Assembly (NCBI RefSeq): GCF_003014485.1
Contig: NZ_PYGA01000015.1
Span: forward strand, 144,284-208,283
DNA length: 64,000 bases
DNA from: Murinocardiopsis flavida
GTDB lineage: Bacteria; Actinomycetota; Actinomycetes; Streptosporangiales; Streptosporangiaceae
Direction of reading: 5' to 3'
The translations under genes and the position numbers were made by a program. Under the pieces are notes generated by a model. That model saw only the letters and a program-made list of their open reading frames with translations. It made no database searches and was not told the DNA's origin. Positions 27,498-36,126 of the stretch are shown piece by piece (within the stretch, counting starts at the first letter, position 1; the number at the start of each line of letters is the position of its first letter).

Positions 27498-29006
27498 TCA
27501 GGGCGTGTGCTCGGCCGCCCAGAGGCGCAGCTCCGCGGCCACCGCCTCCTTCTCCATGGGACCGTTCTCCAGGCGGAGCTCCAGCAGGAACCGGTACGCC
27601 TTGCCCACCAGCGGGCCGGGGCCGATGCCGAGGATCCGCTGGATCTCGTTGCCGTCGAGGTCGGGGCGGATCTTGTTGAGCTCCTCCTCCTCGGCGAGCG
27701 TGTCGATCCGCCGCTCGATGTCGTCGTAGGAGCGGGCCAGTGCCGCGGCCTTGCGCCGGTTGCGGGTGGTGCAGTCGGCGCGGGTGAGGACGTGCAGGCG
27801 CTGGAGGAGGTGCCCGGCGTCGCGCGCGTACCGGCGCACCGCCGAGTCGGTCCACTCGCCCTTGCCGTACCCGTGGAACCGCAGGTGCAGTGACACCAGC
27901 GTGCCGACGTCCGCGACGACGTCCTTGGGGAACCGCAGCGCGCCGAGCCGACTCTTGCTCATGGACGCCCCGACCACCTCGTGGTGGTGGAAGGTCACCC
28001 GGCCGCCGTCCTCGAACGCGCGGGTCTTCGGCTTGCCGACGTCGTGCAGCAGCGCGGCGAGGCGCAGCACGAGGTCGGGCTCCATGCCCCGCTGCCGCTC
28101 CAGGTCGATGGCCTGGTCGAGCACCGTCAGGGAGTGCTCGTAGACGTCCTTGTGGCGGTGGTGCTCGTCGATCTCCAACCGCATCCGCGGGATCTCGGGG
28201 AGCACGTGCGCCGCGATGCCGAGTTCGACCATGAGCTCGATGCCCGTGCGGGGGTCGGGGCTGAGCATCAGCTTGACCAGCTCGTCCCGGACCCGCTCGG
28301 CGGAGACGATGGCGAGGCGGTCGGCCATGCCGGCCGCCGCCTCCTTCACCTCGGGCGCGAGCGTGAACCCGAGCTGCGCGGCGAAGCGCACCGCGCGCAT
28401 GATGCGCAGGGGGTCGTCGCTGAAGGAGTCCTCGGGTCGTCCCGGTGTCCGCAGCACCCCGGCGGCGAGGTCGGCGAGCCCGCCGAACGGGTCGACGATC
28501 CCCTGCTCGGGCAGCCGCGCCGCCATGGCGTTCACGGTGAAGTCGCGCCGGGCGAGGTCGCCGTACAGGGAGTCGCCGTAGCTCACCTCGGGCTTGCGCG
28601 ACTTCGGCTGGTACGCCTCGCTGCGGTAGGTGGTGATCTCCACCTGGAGGCCGCCCTTGCGCAGGCCGACCGTGCCGAAGTCGATACCCACCGTCCACAC
28701 GGCGTCGGCCCAGCCGTCGACCAGTTCGAGGATGCGCTGCGGCACCGCGTCGGTGGTGAGGTCGAGGTCGTGGACCTCGCGGCCGAGCAGTGCGTCGCGC
28801 ACCGGGCCGCCGACGATCGCCAGCTCGTGCCCCGCGGTGGCGAACCGGCCGCCCAGCTCCTCGGCGATGGTGTCGATGGAGCGCAGCAGGCCGGAGATCG
28901 CGGCCCGCTGCGCACCGGACAGCTCCGGAGGTGGCGGCTCGGCGCCGCCGCGCGTGCGGTCGGGACCGGTCTCGGGGTCGTCGCCTGGAAATACAGTGTT
29001 CGGCAC
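27498..29006 (-). CDS. cca: CCA tRNA nucleotidyltransferase, actinobacterial type
   Basis: This 502-residue enzyme adds or repairs the 3' CCA of tRNAs; none is encoded in the tRNA gene seen in this window, so it is required. The class II polymerase-beta head shows LAIVGGPVRDALLG and DLDLTTDA (metal-binding aspartates), then RRDFTVNAMA and DPLRIMRAVRFA. A C-terminal HD domain (ALLHDVGKPKTR) is the hallmark of the actinobacterial form. The GTG at 29006 gives the family start; a longer reading to 29168 adds 54 unrelated residues. It is divergent from the DUF6049 gene, as in other actinobacteria. Confidence 0.92.
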   Translation of the reverse strand: MPNTVFPGDDPETGPDRTRGGAEPPPPELSGAQRAAISGLLRSIDTIAEELGGRFATAGHELAIVGGPVRDALLGREVHDLDLTTDAVPQRILELVDGWADAVWTVGIDFGTVGLRKGGLQVEITTYRSEAYQPKSRKPEVSYGDSLYGDLARRDFTVNAMAARLPEQGIVDPFGGLADLAAGVLRTPGRPEDSFSDDPLRIMRAVRFAAQLGFTLAPEVKEAAAGMADRLAIVSAERVRDELVKLMLSPDPRTGIELMVELGIAAHVLPEIPRMRLEIDEHHRHKDVYEHSLTVLDQAIDLERQRGMEPDLVLRLAALLHDVGKPKTRAFEDGGRVTFHHHEVVGASMSKSRLGALRFPKDVVADVGTLVSLHLRFHGYGKGEWTDSAVRRYARDAGHLLQRLHVLTRADCTTRNRRKAAALARSYDDIERRIDTLAEEEELNKIRPDLDGNEIQRILGIGPGPLVGKAYRFLLELRLENGPMEKEAVAAELRLWAAEHTP

Positions 29007-29362
29007 AGTCCCCGAGGGTAAGCGGCCCGGGATGCCCGTGCGAATCGCCGGTGCCGGCGGCCCGTGCGCCCGTTCGGCGCGGGAGCCGCGGCGCGGGGCG
29101 GCGCCATTGTCGACATGGCGACGTATCGACGGCGTTCGGCGTCCGTGCGTATCGGATGGCGTGGCCATCGGCCGCGCGCACCCCGATTCGTGCGGCTTGC
29201 GGGGACATTCCGTTGCCGTCGTTGCTTCGGCTCCGTTCCGGTAAGGCGGTATCGTCGGTTCAGGTCGGCACGATCAGCCCGATGTTCACGACGGCCTTAC
29301 AGCGGTGCGCTTATCGTCACCGGTGCGACCGCGGCGCGACCGCGACACCGCGAGGGGCAGCC
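29007..29362. other. Divergent intergenic region between cca and the DUF6049 gene
   Basis: These 356 bases hold the promoters for both directions. GGTATCGT near 29248 is a possible -10 for the DUF6049 operon. Many actinobacteria have a NUDIX hydrolase gene here; no remnant is visible. Confidence 0.4.
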
Positions 29363-31999
29363 ATGCCGGCCGGCTCCTCGAACGCGAATCCCGGCACCGC
29401 ACCGTCAACCCGATCCGGAAAACCCAGAGGCGTGCGTCGAATTGCTCATGTAGGCGCGGTCGTGGCCATGGCCGCCGCGCTGGCTCCGGTACTGGCCGGG
29501 TCCCTTCCTGCCCACGGCACTGCCGGTGCGCCGCTCGCTGCCCCCGCCATCGAGGCCCCCAAGGACGCCGGCGATCCGCTCGTCATCGACGACATCACGC
29601 CCGAGTCCGTGGACTCCAAGAGCACGGTGCGGGTCACCGGCCGCATCACCAACACCACCGACAAGGCCGTCAAGGACATCACGGTCCGCATGCGCTACTC
29701 CGCGGCGCCCCTCGCGGGCCGCGCGCAGGTGCGGGCGCACGCGGCCGGCGACCGCAACACCCCGCCGGCCACCGGGCCCGACACCACCGTCGCCGGGCCC
29801 ATCGAGCCGGGCGAGTCCGCCGAGTACGAGCTGAAGGCCGACGCCAAGGACCTCGGGTTCGACACCTACGGCGTCTACCCCATGACCATCGAGGCCGACC
29901 GCCCTTCGGGCAAGGCGCTCGGCTCGCAGGACTCCTTCCTGCCGTACAAGGGGGGCGGCAAGGCCGACCCCGTCAAGGTCTCCTGGGTGTGGCCCCTCAT
30001 GGACCAGCCCCAGCGCGCCGACGACGACACCTTCCTCGGCAACGAGCTCGACGAGGAGGTCGGCCCCGAAGGCCGGCTGGGCCGGCTGCTGAGCATCGGC
30101 GGGCAGACGGGCCACCTGTCTTTGCAGACCCCCGAACCGTCGCCGCCGGACGAGACCCCCGCCTCCCCCGCCTCCCCCAGCCCTTCGGAGTCGCCGCAGA
30201 AGTCCGCCGACGCGTCCGACGACGACGGCGACCCCACCGCGAAGTCCAGCGTCGAACCCCCCGAGGAGGACCGGGTCCCCGTCACCTGGGCGGTCGACCC
30301 CGCCCTGCTGGAGGACATCGAGCGCATCTCCGACAGCGGCTACCGCGCGGTCGCCGACTCCGGCGCCGAGTCCACCGCGCCGGCCACCAAGAAGTACGCG
30401 GCGAGCAGCAACGCCCGCATGTGGCTGCGGCAGGCCAAGGGCATCATCGGCGACGAACCGCTCATCGCCACCCCCTACGCCGACCCCGACCTCGCCGCGC
30501 TCCTGCGCGAAGGGCTCGAGGACGACGCCGAGGCATCCATCGAACTGGGCCGCCAGGCCGTCGAGGAGACGCTGGGCCGCACCGCCGACCCCACGGTCGC
30601 CTGGCCGTCCGGCGGCGTGATGAACGACGCCACCCACGAGTTCCTGCACGACAACGGCGCCGAGCGGTATCTGCTGAGCGACGCGGCGATGCCGCCGGAG
30701 CGGTGGCTGGGCCACACCCCCACGGCGCAGGCGCCGATCCCCGAGAGCGACGAGTCCGCGGCGTCCTCCGCCGTGGTCGCCGACAGCGGGCTGACGTCCA
30801 TCCTGGGGCAGAGCAGCTGGGGCCCCGGCGAGGCCGCCCTCGCCAAGCAGCGGTTCGCCGCCGAGACCATGATGATCACGGCCGAGCGGCCGGGCGAGGA
30901 GCGCACGATCGTGCTCGCCCCGCCCCGCGACTGGGACCCCAGCCCCGAACTGGCCGACGAACTGCTCAAGGCCACCGAGAGCCTGCCCTGGATCGAACCC
31001 GTCGCGCTCGACGACATCAAGGGCGCGGGGAAGGGCGGCGACCAGCGCCGCAGCCTCACCTACCCGGAGAAGACCGCGCGCTCCGAACTCGGCGGCGGCT
31101 ACCTCGACCAGGTCAAGGACGTGCGAGGCGACATCCGCCTGTTCAACAGCGTGCTCACCGACCACAGCGACCCGTTCCGCCGCTCGGTCCTGCGCATGGA
31201 GTCCGCCGCCTGGCGCGGCGACACCCCGAAGGCCGAGCAGGTGCGCACGATCGTCGCCGACGCGGTGTCCGGCGCCAAGGGCAAGGTCCGGATCATGCCC
31301 GGCGAGCCCTACCAGCTGCTCGGCGAGAGCGGGAAACTGCCGATCGTCGTCGCCAACGACCTCACCGAGCATCCCGTCCGGGTGCGGCTGTCCATCCGCT
31401 CCGAGAACGCCGCCCGACTGGAGGTCGGCGACCTCGGCACGGCGGAGATGGACATCGCGCCGACGCGGAAGACCACCGTCTACGTGCCCATCGAGTCGCA
31501 CGTGAACGGCCGCACCGTGCTGCACGCCCAGGTGCAGAACCAAGAGGGCGAACCCCTCAACGTGCACGAGGTCACCACGCCCGTCACGACGTCCGGCACC
31601 GGCACGACCGCCCTGTACATCACCTACGCCGCCGCCGGTGTGCTGCTGATCGCACTGCTGCCCCGGGTGCTGCGCAAGTGGCGGCGGCTGCGGTTCAAGG
31701 GCGGCCCGCGCGCCTCCGTCGTCCCGCCGGGCACGCCGCCCACGGGCAGCCTCGACGACGACGCGGCCGATTCCGGCCACGGCGATGCCGCGGCCGCGGC
31801 GCCCGCCGCGGAGCCCGGTTCGGCGCACGGAACCGCCGACGGGCCCGATCCGGCCGGGAACGGCTCCGCGTCGCCCGCCGACCCGCCGCCGGCCGCCCCG
31901 GACGACACCGCCGTGCAGCAGAATGGCAGCGGGAGCGCCGAAGCGGCCGACGAAAGCGACGGCGACGGCGAAGGGCCCGAGCCGACCGCACGCGGCTAG
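29363..31999 (+). CDS. DUF6049 family cell-envelope protein
   Basis: This 878-residue exported protein is always found next to murJ in actinobacteria (Rv3909 in M. tuberculosis is the counterpart). It has an N-terminal signal or anchor at residues ~29-50 and a large extracytoplasmic part with a Pro/Ser-rich linker (~270-300). One membrane helix sits near 749-770 (LYITYAAAGVLLIALLP), followed by a cytoplasmic acidic Ala/Pro tail. GAGGGG lies six bases before the ATG. The function is unproven; position and topology suggest a partner of the lipid II flippase. It leads the operon DUF6049-murJ-murJ-pseudokinase-sigM-rsmA. Confidence 0.85.
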   Translation: MPAGSSNANPGTAPSTRSGKPRGVRRIAHVGAVVAMAAALAPVLAGSLPAHGTAGAPLAAPAIEAPKDAGDPLVIDDITPESVDSKSTVRVTGRITNTTDKAVKDITVRMRYSAAPLAGRAQVRAHAAGDRNTPPATGPDTTVAGPIEPGESAEYELKADAKDLGFDTYGVYPMTIEADRPSGKALGSQDSFLPYKGGGKADPVKVSWVWPLMDQPQRADDDTFLGNELDEEVGPEGRLGRLLSIGGQTGHLSLQTPEPSPPDETPASPASPSPSESPQKSADASDDDGDPTAKSSVEPPEEDRVPVTWAVDPALLEDIERISDSGYRAVADSGAESTAPATKKYAASSNARMWLRQAKGIIGDEPLIATPYADPDLAALLREGLEDDAEASIELGRQAVEETLGRTADPTVAWPSGGVMNDATHEFLHDNGAERYLLSDAAMPPERWLGHTPTAQAPIPESDESAASSAVVADSGLTSILGQSSWGPGEAALAKQRFAAETMMITAERPGEERTIVLAPPRDWDPSPELADELLKATESLPWIEPVALDDIKGAGKGGDQRRSLTYPEKTARSELGGGYLDQVKDVRGDIRLFNSVLTDHSDPFRRSVLRMESAAWRGDTPKAEQVRTIVADAVSGAKGKVRIMPGEPYQLLGESGKLPIVVANDLTEHPVRVRLSIRSENAARLEVGDLGTAEMDIAPTRKTTVYVPIESHVNGRTVLHAQVQNQEGEPLNVHEVTTPVTTSGTGTTALYITYAAAGVLLIALLPRVLRKWRRLRFKGGPRASVVPPGTPPTGSLDDDAADSGHGDAAAAAPAAEPGSAHGTADGPDPAGNGSASPADPPPAAPDDTAVQQNGSGSAEAADESDGDGEGPEPTARG

Positions 32000-32143
32000 C
32001 CCGGAAACCGGTACCCGCCCCCCTGCCCCGTCCCCGGTACGGGCCGCCGTGCACCGCAGAAACGGAACCACGTCTTGAACTCCCCTGATCCCGGCAGCGA
32101 GCGCCCACCGGGCCGACACCGAATCCGAAGGGACCCCACCCCC

Positions 32144-33889
32144 GTGCCCACCGACACCGCCAACGGCGGGGACGACCGCGGCAGCAGCCGTCCCAGCACC
32201 GAGACCCGGGCCGACGGCGGCACCGGCGGATCCGACCCCAACGGCGCCGACGCCGCCACCGGGTCGGGCGGCGGCGCCATGCGCTCCAGCATGGTCATGG
32301 CGGCGGGCACCCTGGTGTCGCGGCTGACCGGGTTCGTCAAGGCGATCGCGCTCGCGGCGGCGCTGGGCACCCAGCTGCTCGGCGACGCCTACAACACCGC
32401 CAACACGATCCCGTTCATCATCAACGACCTGCTCATCGGCGGCCTCATCGCCAGCGTGATCATCCCCTACCTGGTCAAGCGCAGGAAGCGCGACGCCGAC
32501 GGCGGCCGCGCCACCGAGGAGCGGCTGTTCACGAGCGCCGTCCTGGCGCTGGCCGCGATCACCGCCATCGCCATCCTCGGCGCCGAACTGCTCATCCGCG
32601 CCTACGCCAGCGGGTTCACCCCCGCCCAGGCCGACATCTCCGTGTACCTCGCGCGGTTCCTGCTCGGCCAGATCTTCTTCGTCGGGCTGAGCGGCCTGAT
32701 CAGCGGCATGCTGAACACCCGCAACAAGTTCGGCGCCCCGGTATGGGCGCCCGTGCTGAACAACCTCGTCGTCATCGGCGTGGTCGCGGTCTTCCTGTGG
32801 ATCGCCGGGCCGGGCCGGTCGCCCGAGACCATCACCGACGCCGAGCTGACCCTGCTGGGGGTCGGCACGGTCGGCGGCATGGCGGTGCAGACCGTCGTGC
32901 TGCTGGGGTCGCTGTGGCGCTCCGGGTTCCGCTGGCGGCCCCGGCTCGACCTGCGCGGCTCCGGGCTGGGCGAGGCGCTCCGCTCCACCGGCTGGATGAT
33001 GCTCTACACCGCCATGACCCAGGTCAGCTTCCTGGTCACCACGAACATCGCGGTCCGCTCCGGTACGGCGGCCGCCGAGAGCGGCGCCGACGCCGGGGCC
33101 GGCATCACCGCGTACAACTACGCGTTCCAGCTCTTCCAGCTCCCCTACGCCATCATCGCGGTGTCCCTCATCACGGTCCTGCTCCCGCAGATGAGCGGGT
33201 TCGCCGCCGACGAGCGCTGGGACCAGGTGCGCGAGGGCTTCTCCCGCACCCTGCGCGTCTCGGCGCTGATCCTCGTCCCGCTCGGGCTGGCGCTGGCGCT
33301 GTACGCCGTGCAGCTCTCCATCGTGGTCTTCGCGCGCGGCAACACCTCGACGGCCGACGCCGCGAACATCGGCACCGTTCTGGCGGTGATGGCGCTGGGG
33401 CTGGTGCCGTTCACCGTGTTCCAGCTGATGCTGCGGGTGTTCTACGCCATGAGCGACACCCGGACCCCCGCTCTCATCAGCATCGCCAACACCGCGGTGC
33501 ACTGCGTGCTCGCGGTGACCGCCTACCTGGTCCTGCCGCCCGACAAGGTCATCGCCGGTGTCGCCGCAGCGTTCATGTTCTCCTTTGTGACCGGCCTGGT
33601 CATCGCCGGGACGATCCTCAGCAGGCGGTTGGGCGGACTTGACGGGCGGCGCGTTCTTGGCACATTGTTGCGGCTGCACCTGGCAACGGTGCCCAGCATC
33701 CTCGCCGGTTACGCGGTCCTGCGGTACTCAGCGGACGCCTTCGGCGACGGCCTGGTCACCAACCTCGGCGCCCCTGCCGTGGGCTGCCTCGTCGGTGCCC
33801 TGCTCTTCCTGCTGTTCGCCAAGCTGCTGCGGATCCGGGAGCTGAGCGCGGTGGCCGGCCTGGTGCGTGCCCGCCTCGGCCGCCGCTGA
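32144..33889 (+). CDS. murJ: Lipid II flippase MurJ, first tandem copy
   Basis: This ~581-residue MurJ/MviN protein moves lipid-linked peptidoglycan precursor across the membrane. It has about 14 helices after a disordered head of ~45 residues. The opening MAAGTLVSRLTGFVKAIALAA contains the conserved Arg of the MurJ cavity region, and FVGLSGLISGMLNTRNKFGAP is a signature loop. The GTG at 32144 has AAGGGA ten bases upstream; a TTG at 32075 in frame is an alternative. A second full-length homologue follows 115 bases later. Which copy is the main flippase cannot be told from sequence. Confidence 0.88.
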   Translation: MPTDTANGGDDRGSSRPSTETRADGGTGGSDPNGADAATGSGGGAMRSSMVMAAGTLVSRLTGFVKAIALAAALGTQLLGDAYNTANTIPFIINDLLIGGLIASVIIPYLVKRRKRDADGGRATEERLFTSAVLALAAITAIAILGAELLIRAYASGFTPAQADISVYLARFLLGQIFFVGLSGLISGMLNTRNKFGAPVWAPVLNNLVVIGVVAVFLWIAGPGRSPETITDAELTLLGVGTVGGMAVQTVVLLGSLWRSGFRWRPRLDLRGSGLGEALRSTGWMMLYTAMTQVSFLVTTNIAVRSGTAAAESGADAGAGITAYNYAFQLFQLPYAIIAVSLITVLLPQMSGFAADERWDQVREGFSRTLRVSALILVPLGLALALYAVQLSIVVFARGNTSTADAANIGTVLAVMALGLVPFTVFQLMLRVFYAMSDTRTPALISIANTAVHCVLAVTAYLVLPPDKVIAGVAAAFMFSFVTGLVIAGTILSRRLGGLDGRRVLGTLLRLHLATVPSILAGYAVLRYSADAFGDGLVTNLGAPAVGCLVGALLFLLFAKLLRIRELSAVAGLVRARLGRR

Positions 33890-34003
33890 CGCGCCGGGCA
33901 CACCGCACGACGATCGAGAGCGTTTTCCGGCTCTACTGCGCCGCCGCGCCCCCTGCCCCCGGGAAGCGCGGTGCGGAGCCCCCACCAGGAAGAGTGCACA
34001 ACG

Positions 34004-35869
34004 GTGCCGAAACAGCAGCGCCCCCGCCGCACCATCAGAGCCGCCAGCGCTGCCAACGCCGAGCGGCTGCGCCAGCGCATCCCCATGCCGGAAGAGGTGC
34101 TGGAGGCGGTCGAGCGCTCCGAGCCGCCAACGGCTCCGGAGCCCGGCCTGGTCACCCGGCGCGACCCCGCCGAGGTCGGCGACCTCGGCACGGCCGACCG
34201 CCCCGGTGAGGAGGGCAACGAGATCGGCGGCGCCGCGCACGCGGCGCCCGCGAACCTCATGCGCTCCAGCGCGATCATGGCGGTCGGCACCGTCTTCTCC
34301 CGCGCCACCGGCTTCGTCCGCACCATCGTGCTCGCCGCGGCCCTGGGCACGCTGCTGCTCGGCGACGCCTACCAGACCGCGAACATGGTGCCGTTCGCGG
34401 TCTACGACCTCCTCATCGGCGGCCTGCTGGCCAGCGTCTTCGTGCCGTTCCTGGTCAAGCGCAAGAAGCTCGACGCCGACGGCGGCACGGCGACCGAGCA
34501 GCGCCTGTTCACGGTCACACTGCTCGTCCTGTTCGCGATCACCATCCTCGGCATCCTCGCGTCCGAGTGGCTGATCCGCATCTACGCCGGTGAGTTCACC
34601 ACCGCGCAGCACGAGGTGGCGGTGATCCTGGCCCGGTTCCTGCTCGGCCAGATCTTCTTCATCGGCGCCAGCGGCATCGCCAGCGCCATGCTGAACAGCC
34701 GCAACCACTTCGGCGCGCCCATGTGGGCGCCGGTGCTGAACAACATCGCCATCATCGCGGTGGGCCTGCTGTTCCTCGCCGTCGCCGGGCCGGGCAGCAC
34801 CCCCGAGTCCGTGACGGCCTCCGACCTCACCCTGCTGGGCCTGGGCACCACGGTCGGCCAGGTCCTCCAGTGCGTGGTGCTGATCTGGGCGCTGTTCGCC
34901 GCCGGGTTCCGCTGGCGGCCGCGGCTGGACCTGCGCGGCGCCGGGCTCGGCGAGGCCATGCGCACCGCGTCGTGGATGCTGCTCTACATCGGCGTGGCGC
35001 AGGCCGGCCTGCTGGTCACCACGAACGTCGCCACACGGGCCGGTGTGCGGGCGGCCGAGGCCGGCGAGTCGGTCGGCGGCGCCGGGATCACCGCCTACCA
35101 GTACGCCTCGCAGCTCTTCCAGCTGCCCTACGCCATCATCGCGGTGTCGGTCATCACCGCGCTGCTGCCGCGCCTCAGCGCGCACGTCGCCGAGGGCCGC
35201 CGGGACCTGGTGCGCACGGACTTCTCCCGCGGCTTCCGCCTCTCCGCGGTGCTGATCGTGCCGATCTCGCTGGCGCTGCTGGTCTTCGCCATCCCGTTCT
35301 GCGTGCTCGTCTACGCGCGGGGCAGCACATCGGTCGAGGACGCCCAGGGCATCGGGCTGATCCTGATGGTGTTCTCGGTCATGCTCATCCCGTTCACCCT
35401 GTTCCAGCTGCTGCTCCGGGTGTTCTACGCGCTGGGCGACACCAAGACCCCGTCGCTCATCGCGATCCCCGCCGAGCTCACGCACGCCACCGTGGCGGTG
35501 TCGCTGCTGTACCTCGTGCCGCCGGAGCGCATCGTGGTGGGGCTGCCGGCCGCATACGGCCTGTACTACATCGTCGGTTCGATCCTCGCGTGGTGGCTGC
35601 TGCGCAAGCAGCTCAACGGGCTCGACGGCCGCCGGATGGTGCGTACCCTGCTCATGCTGCACATCGCGGCGATCCCCAGCGTCGTCTTCGCCGTCGCCAT
35701 GACATTCGCTTTCGCCCAACTCCCCGGTAGCCTCCTACCGTCGATCGGTGCCATGGCCGTGGGAGGCACGGTCGGAGTGGTCCTGTTCATCATGTTCGCT
35801 CGACTGCTAGGCGTGACGGAAGTCACAACATTCCTTGAAATGGTGCGAACCCGGCTACTCCGTCGCTGA
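34004..35869 (+). CDS. Lipid II flippase MurJ, second tandem copy
   Basis: This 621-residue MurJ/MviN paralogue has a ~95-residue hydrophilic head before MAVGTVFSRATGFVRTIVLAA. Signature loops match the first copy (FIGASGIASAMLNSRNHFGAP, FQLPYAIIAVSVITALLPRLS), so both have the complete transporter core. GTG at 34004 is preceded by AGGAAGAG; a GTG 33 bases upstream lacks this. Most actinobacteria I know of have a single murJ at this locus. The pair may divide work between vegetative growth and sporulation, or between lipid II and another polyprenyl-linked substrate; this is inference. Confidence 0.87.
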   Translation: MPKQQRPRRTIRAASAANAERLRQRIPMPEEVLEAVERSEPPTAPEPGLVTRRDPAEVGDLGTADRPGEEGNEIGGAAHAAPANLMRSSAIMAVGTVFSRATGFVRTIVLAAALGTLLLGDAYQTANMVPFAVYDLLIGGLLASVFVPFLVKRKKLDADGGTATEQRLFTVTLLVLFAITILGILASEWLIRIYAGEFTTAQHEVAVILARFLLGQIFFIGASGIASAMLNSRNHFGAPMWAPVLNNIAIIAVGLLFLAVAGPGSTPESVTASDLTLLGLGTTVGQVLQCVVLIWALFAAGFRWRPRLDLRGAGLGEAMRTASWMLLYIGVAQAGLLVTTNVATRAGVRAAEAGESVGGAGITAYQYASQLFQLPYAIIAVSVITALLPRLSAHVAEGRRDLVRTDFSRGFRLSAVLIVPISLALLVFAIPFCVLVYARGSTSVEDAQGIGLILMVFSVMLIPFTLFQLLLRVFYALGDTKTPSLIAIPAELTHATVAVSLLYLVPPERIVVGLPAAYGLYYIVGSILAWWLLRKQLNGLDGRRMVRTLLMLHIAAIPSVVFAVAMTFAFAQLPGSLLPSIGAMAVGGTVGVVLFIMFARLLGVTEVTTFLEMVRTRLLRR

Positions 35870-35913
35870 TCACCAGGACCGGACAACGGCGGGTAGCCAA
35901 CAGAAGGGCACGT

Positions 35914-36126
35914 ATGCGCGCCGAGTCCCGATCGGCTGTCCACCAAGAGCACCGGTCAAGCGTCCTAGCATGGAACGGCACTGCCGCCCCCTATCGCCCG
36001 TCAACTCCTGAGCTGCACGAAGGGAGGCCAGGGACCGGCGACGTGGCCGAACGCATCAGTGCGCCCGCGCCGAGCACGGGCGCTTCCGCCGATGCCCGGT
36101 CGCCGCGCCCGTCACTCCCGGTATGA
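35914..36126 (+). CDS. Possible small protein translationally coupled to the pseudokinase
   Basis: This 70-codon frame starts at an ATG with GAAGGG five bases upstream. Its TGA overlaps the ATG of the next gene in an ATGA junction. The pseudokinase ATG itself has no Shine-Dalgarno, so coupling would explain how it is translated. The product (Ser/Pro/Ala-rich, no hydrophobic helix) resembles nothing I know. A competing reading is that CCTAGCAT (near 35964) is a -10 inside it and the frame is chance. Confidence 0.35.
   Translation: MRAESRSAVHQEHRSSVLAWNGTAAPYRPSTPELHEGRPGTGDVAERISAPAPSTGASADARSPRPSLPV

Noticed and set aside
29405..33679. 1424-codon open frame on the minus strand opposite DUF6049 and murJ
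   Set aside because: Antisense shadow of two well-supported plus-strand genes; Gly/Val/Asp-rich with no domain.
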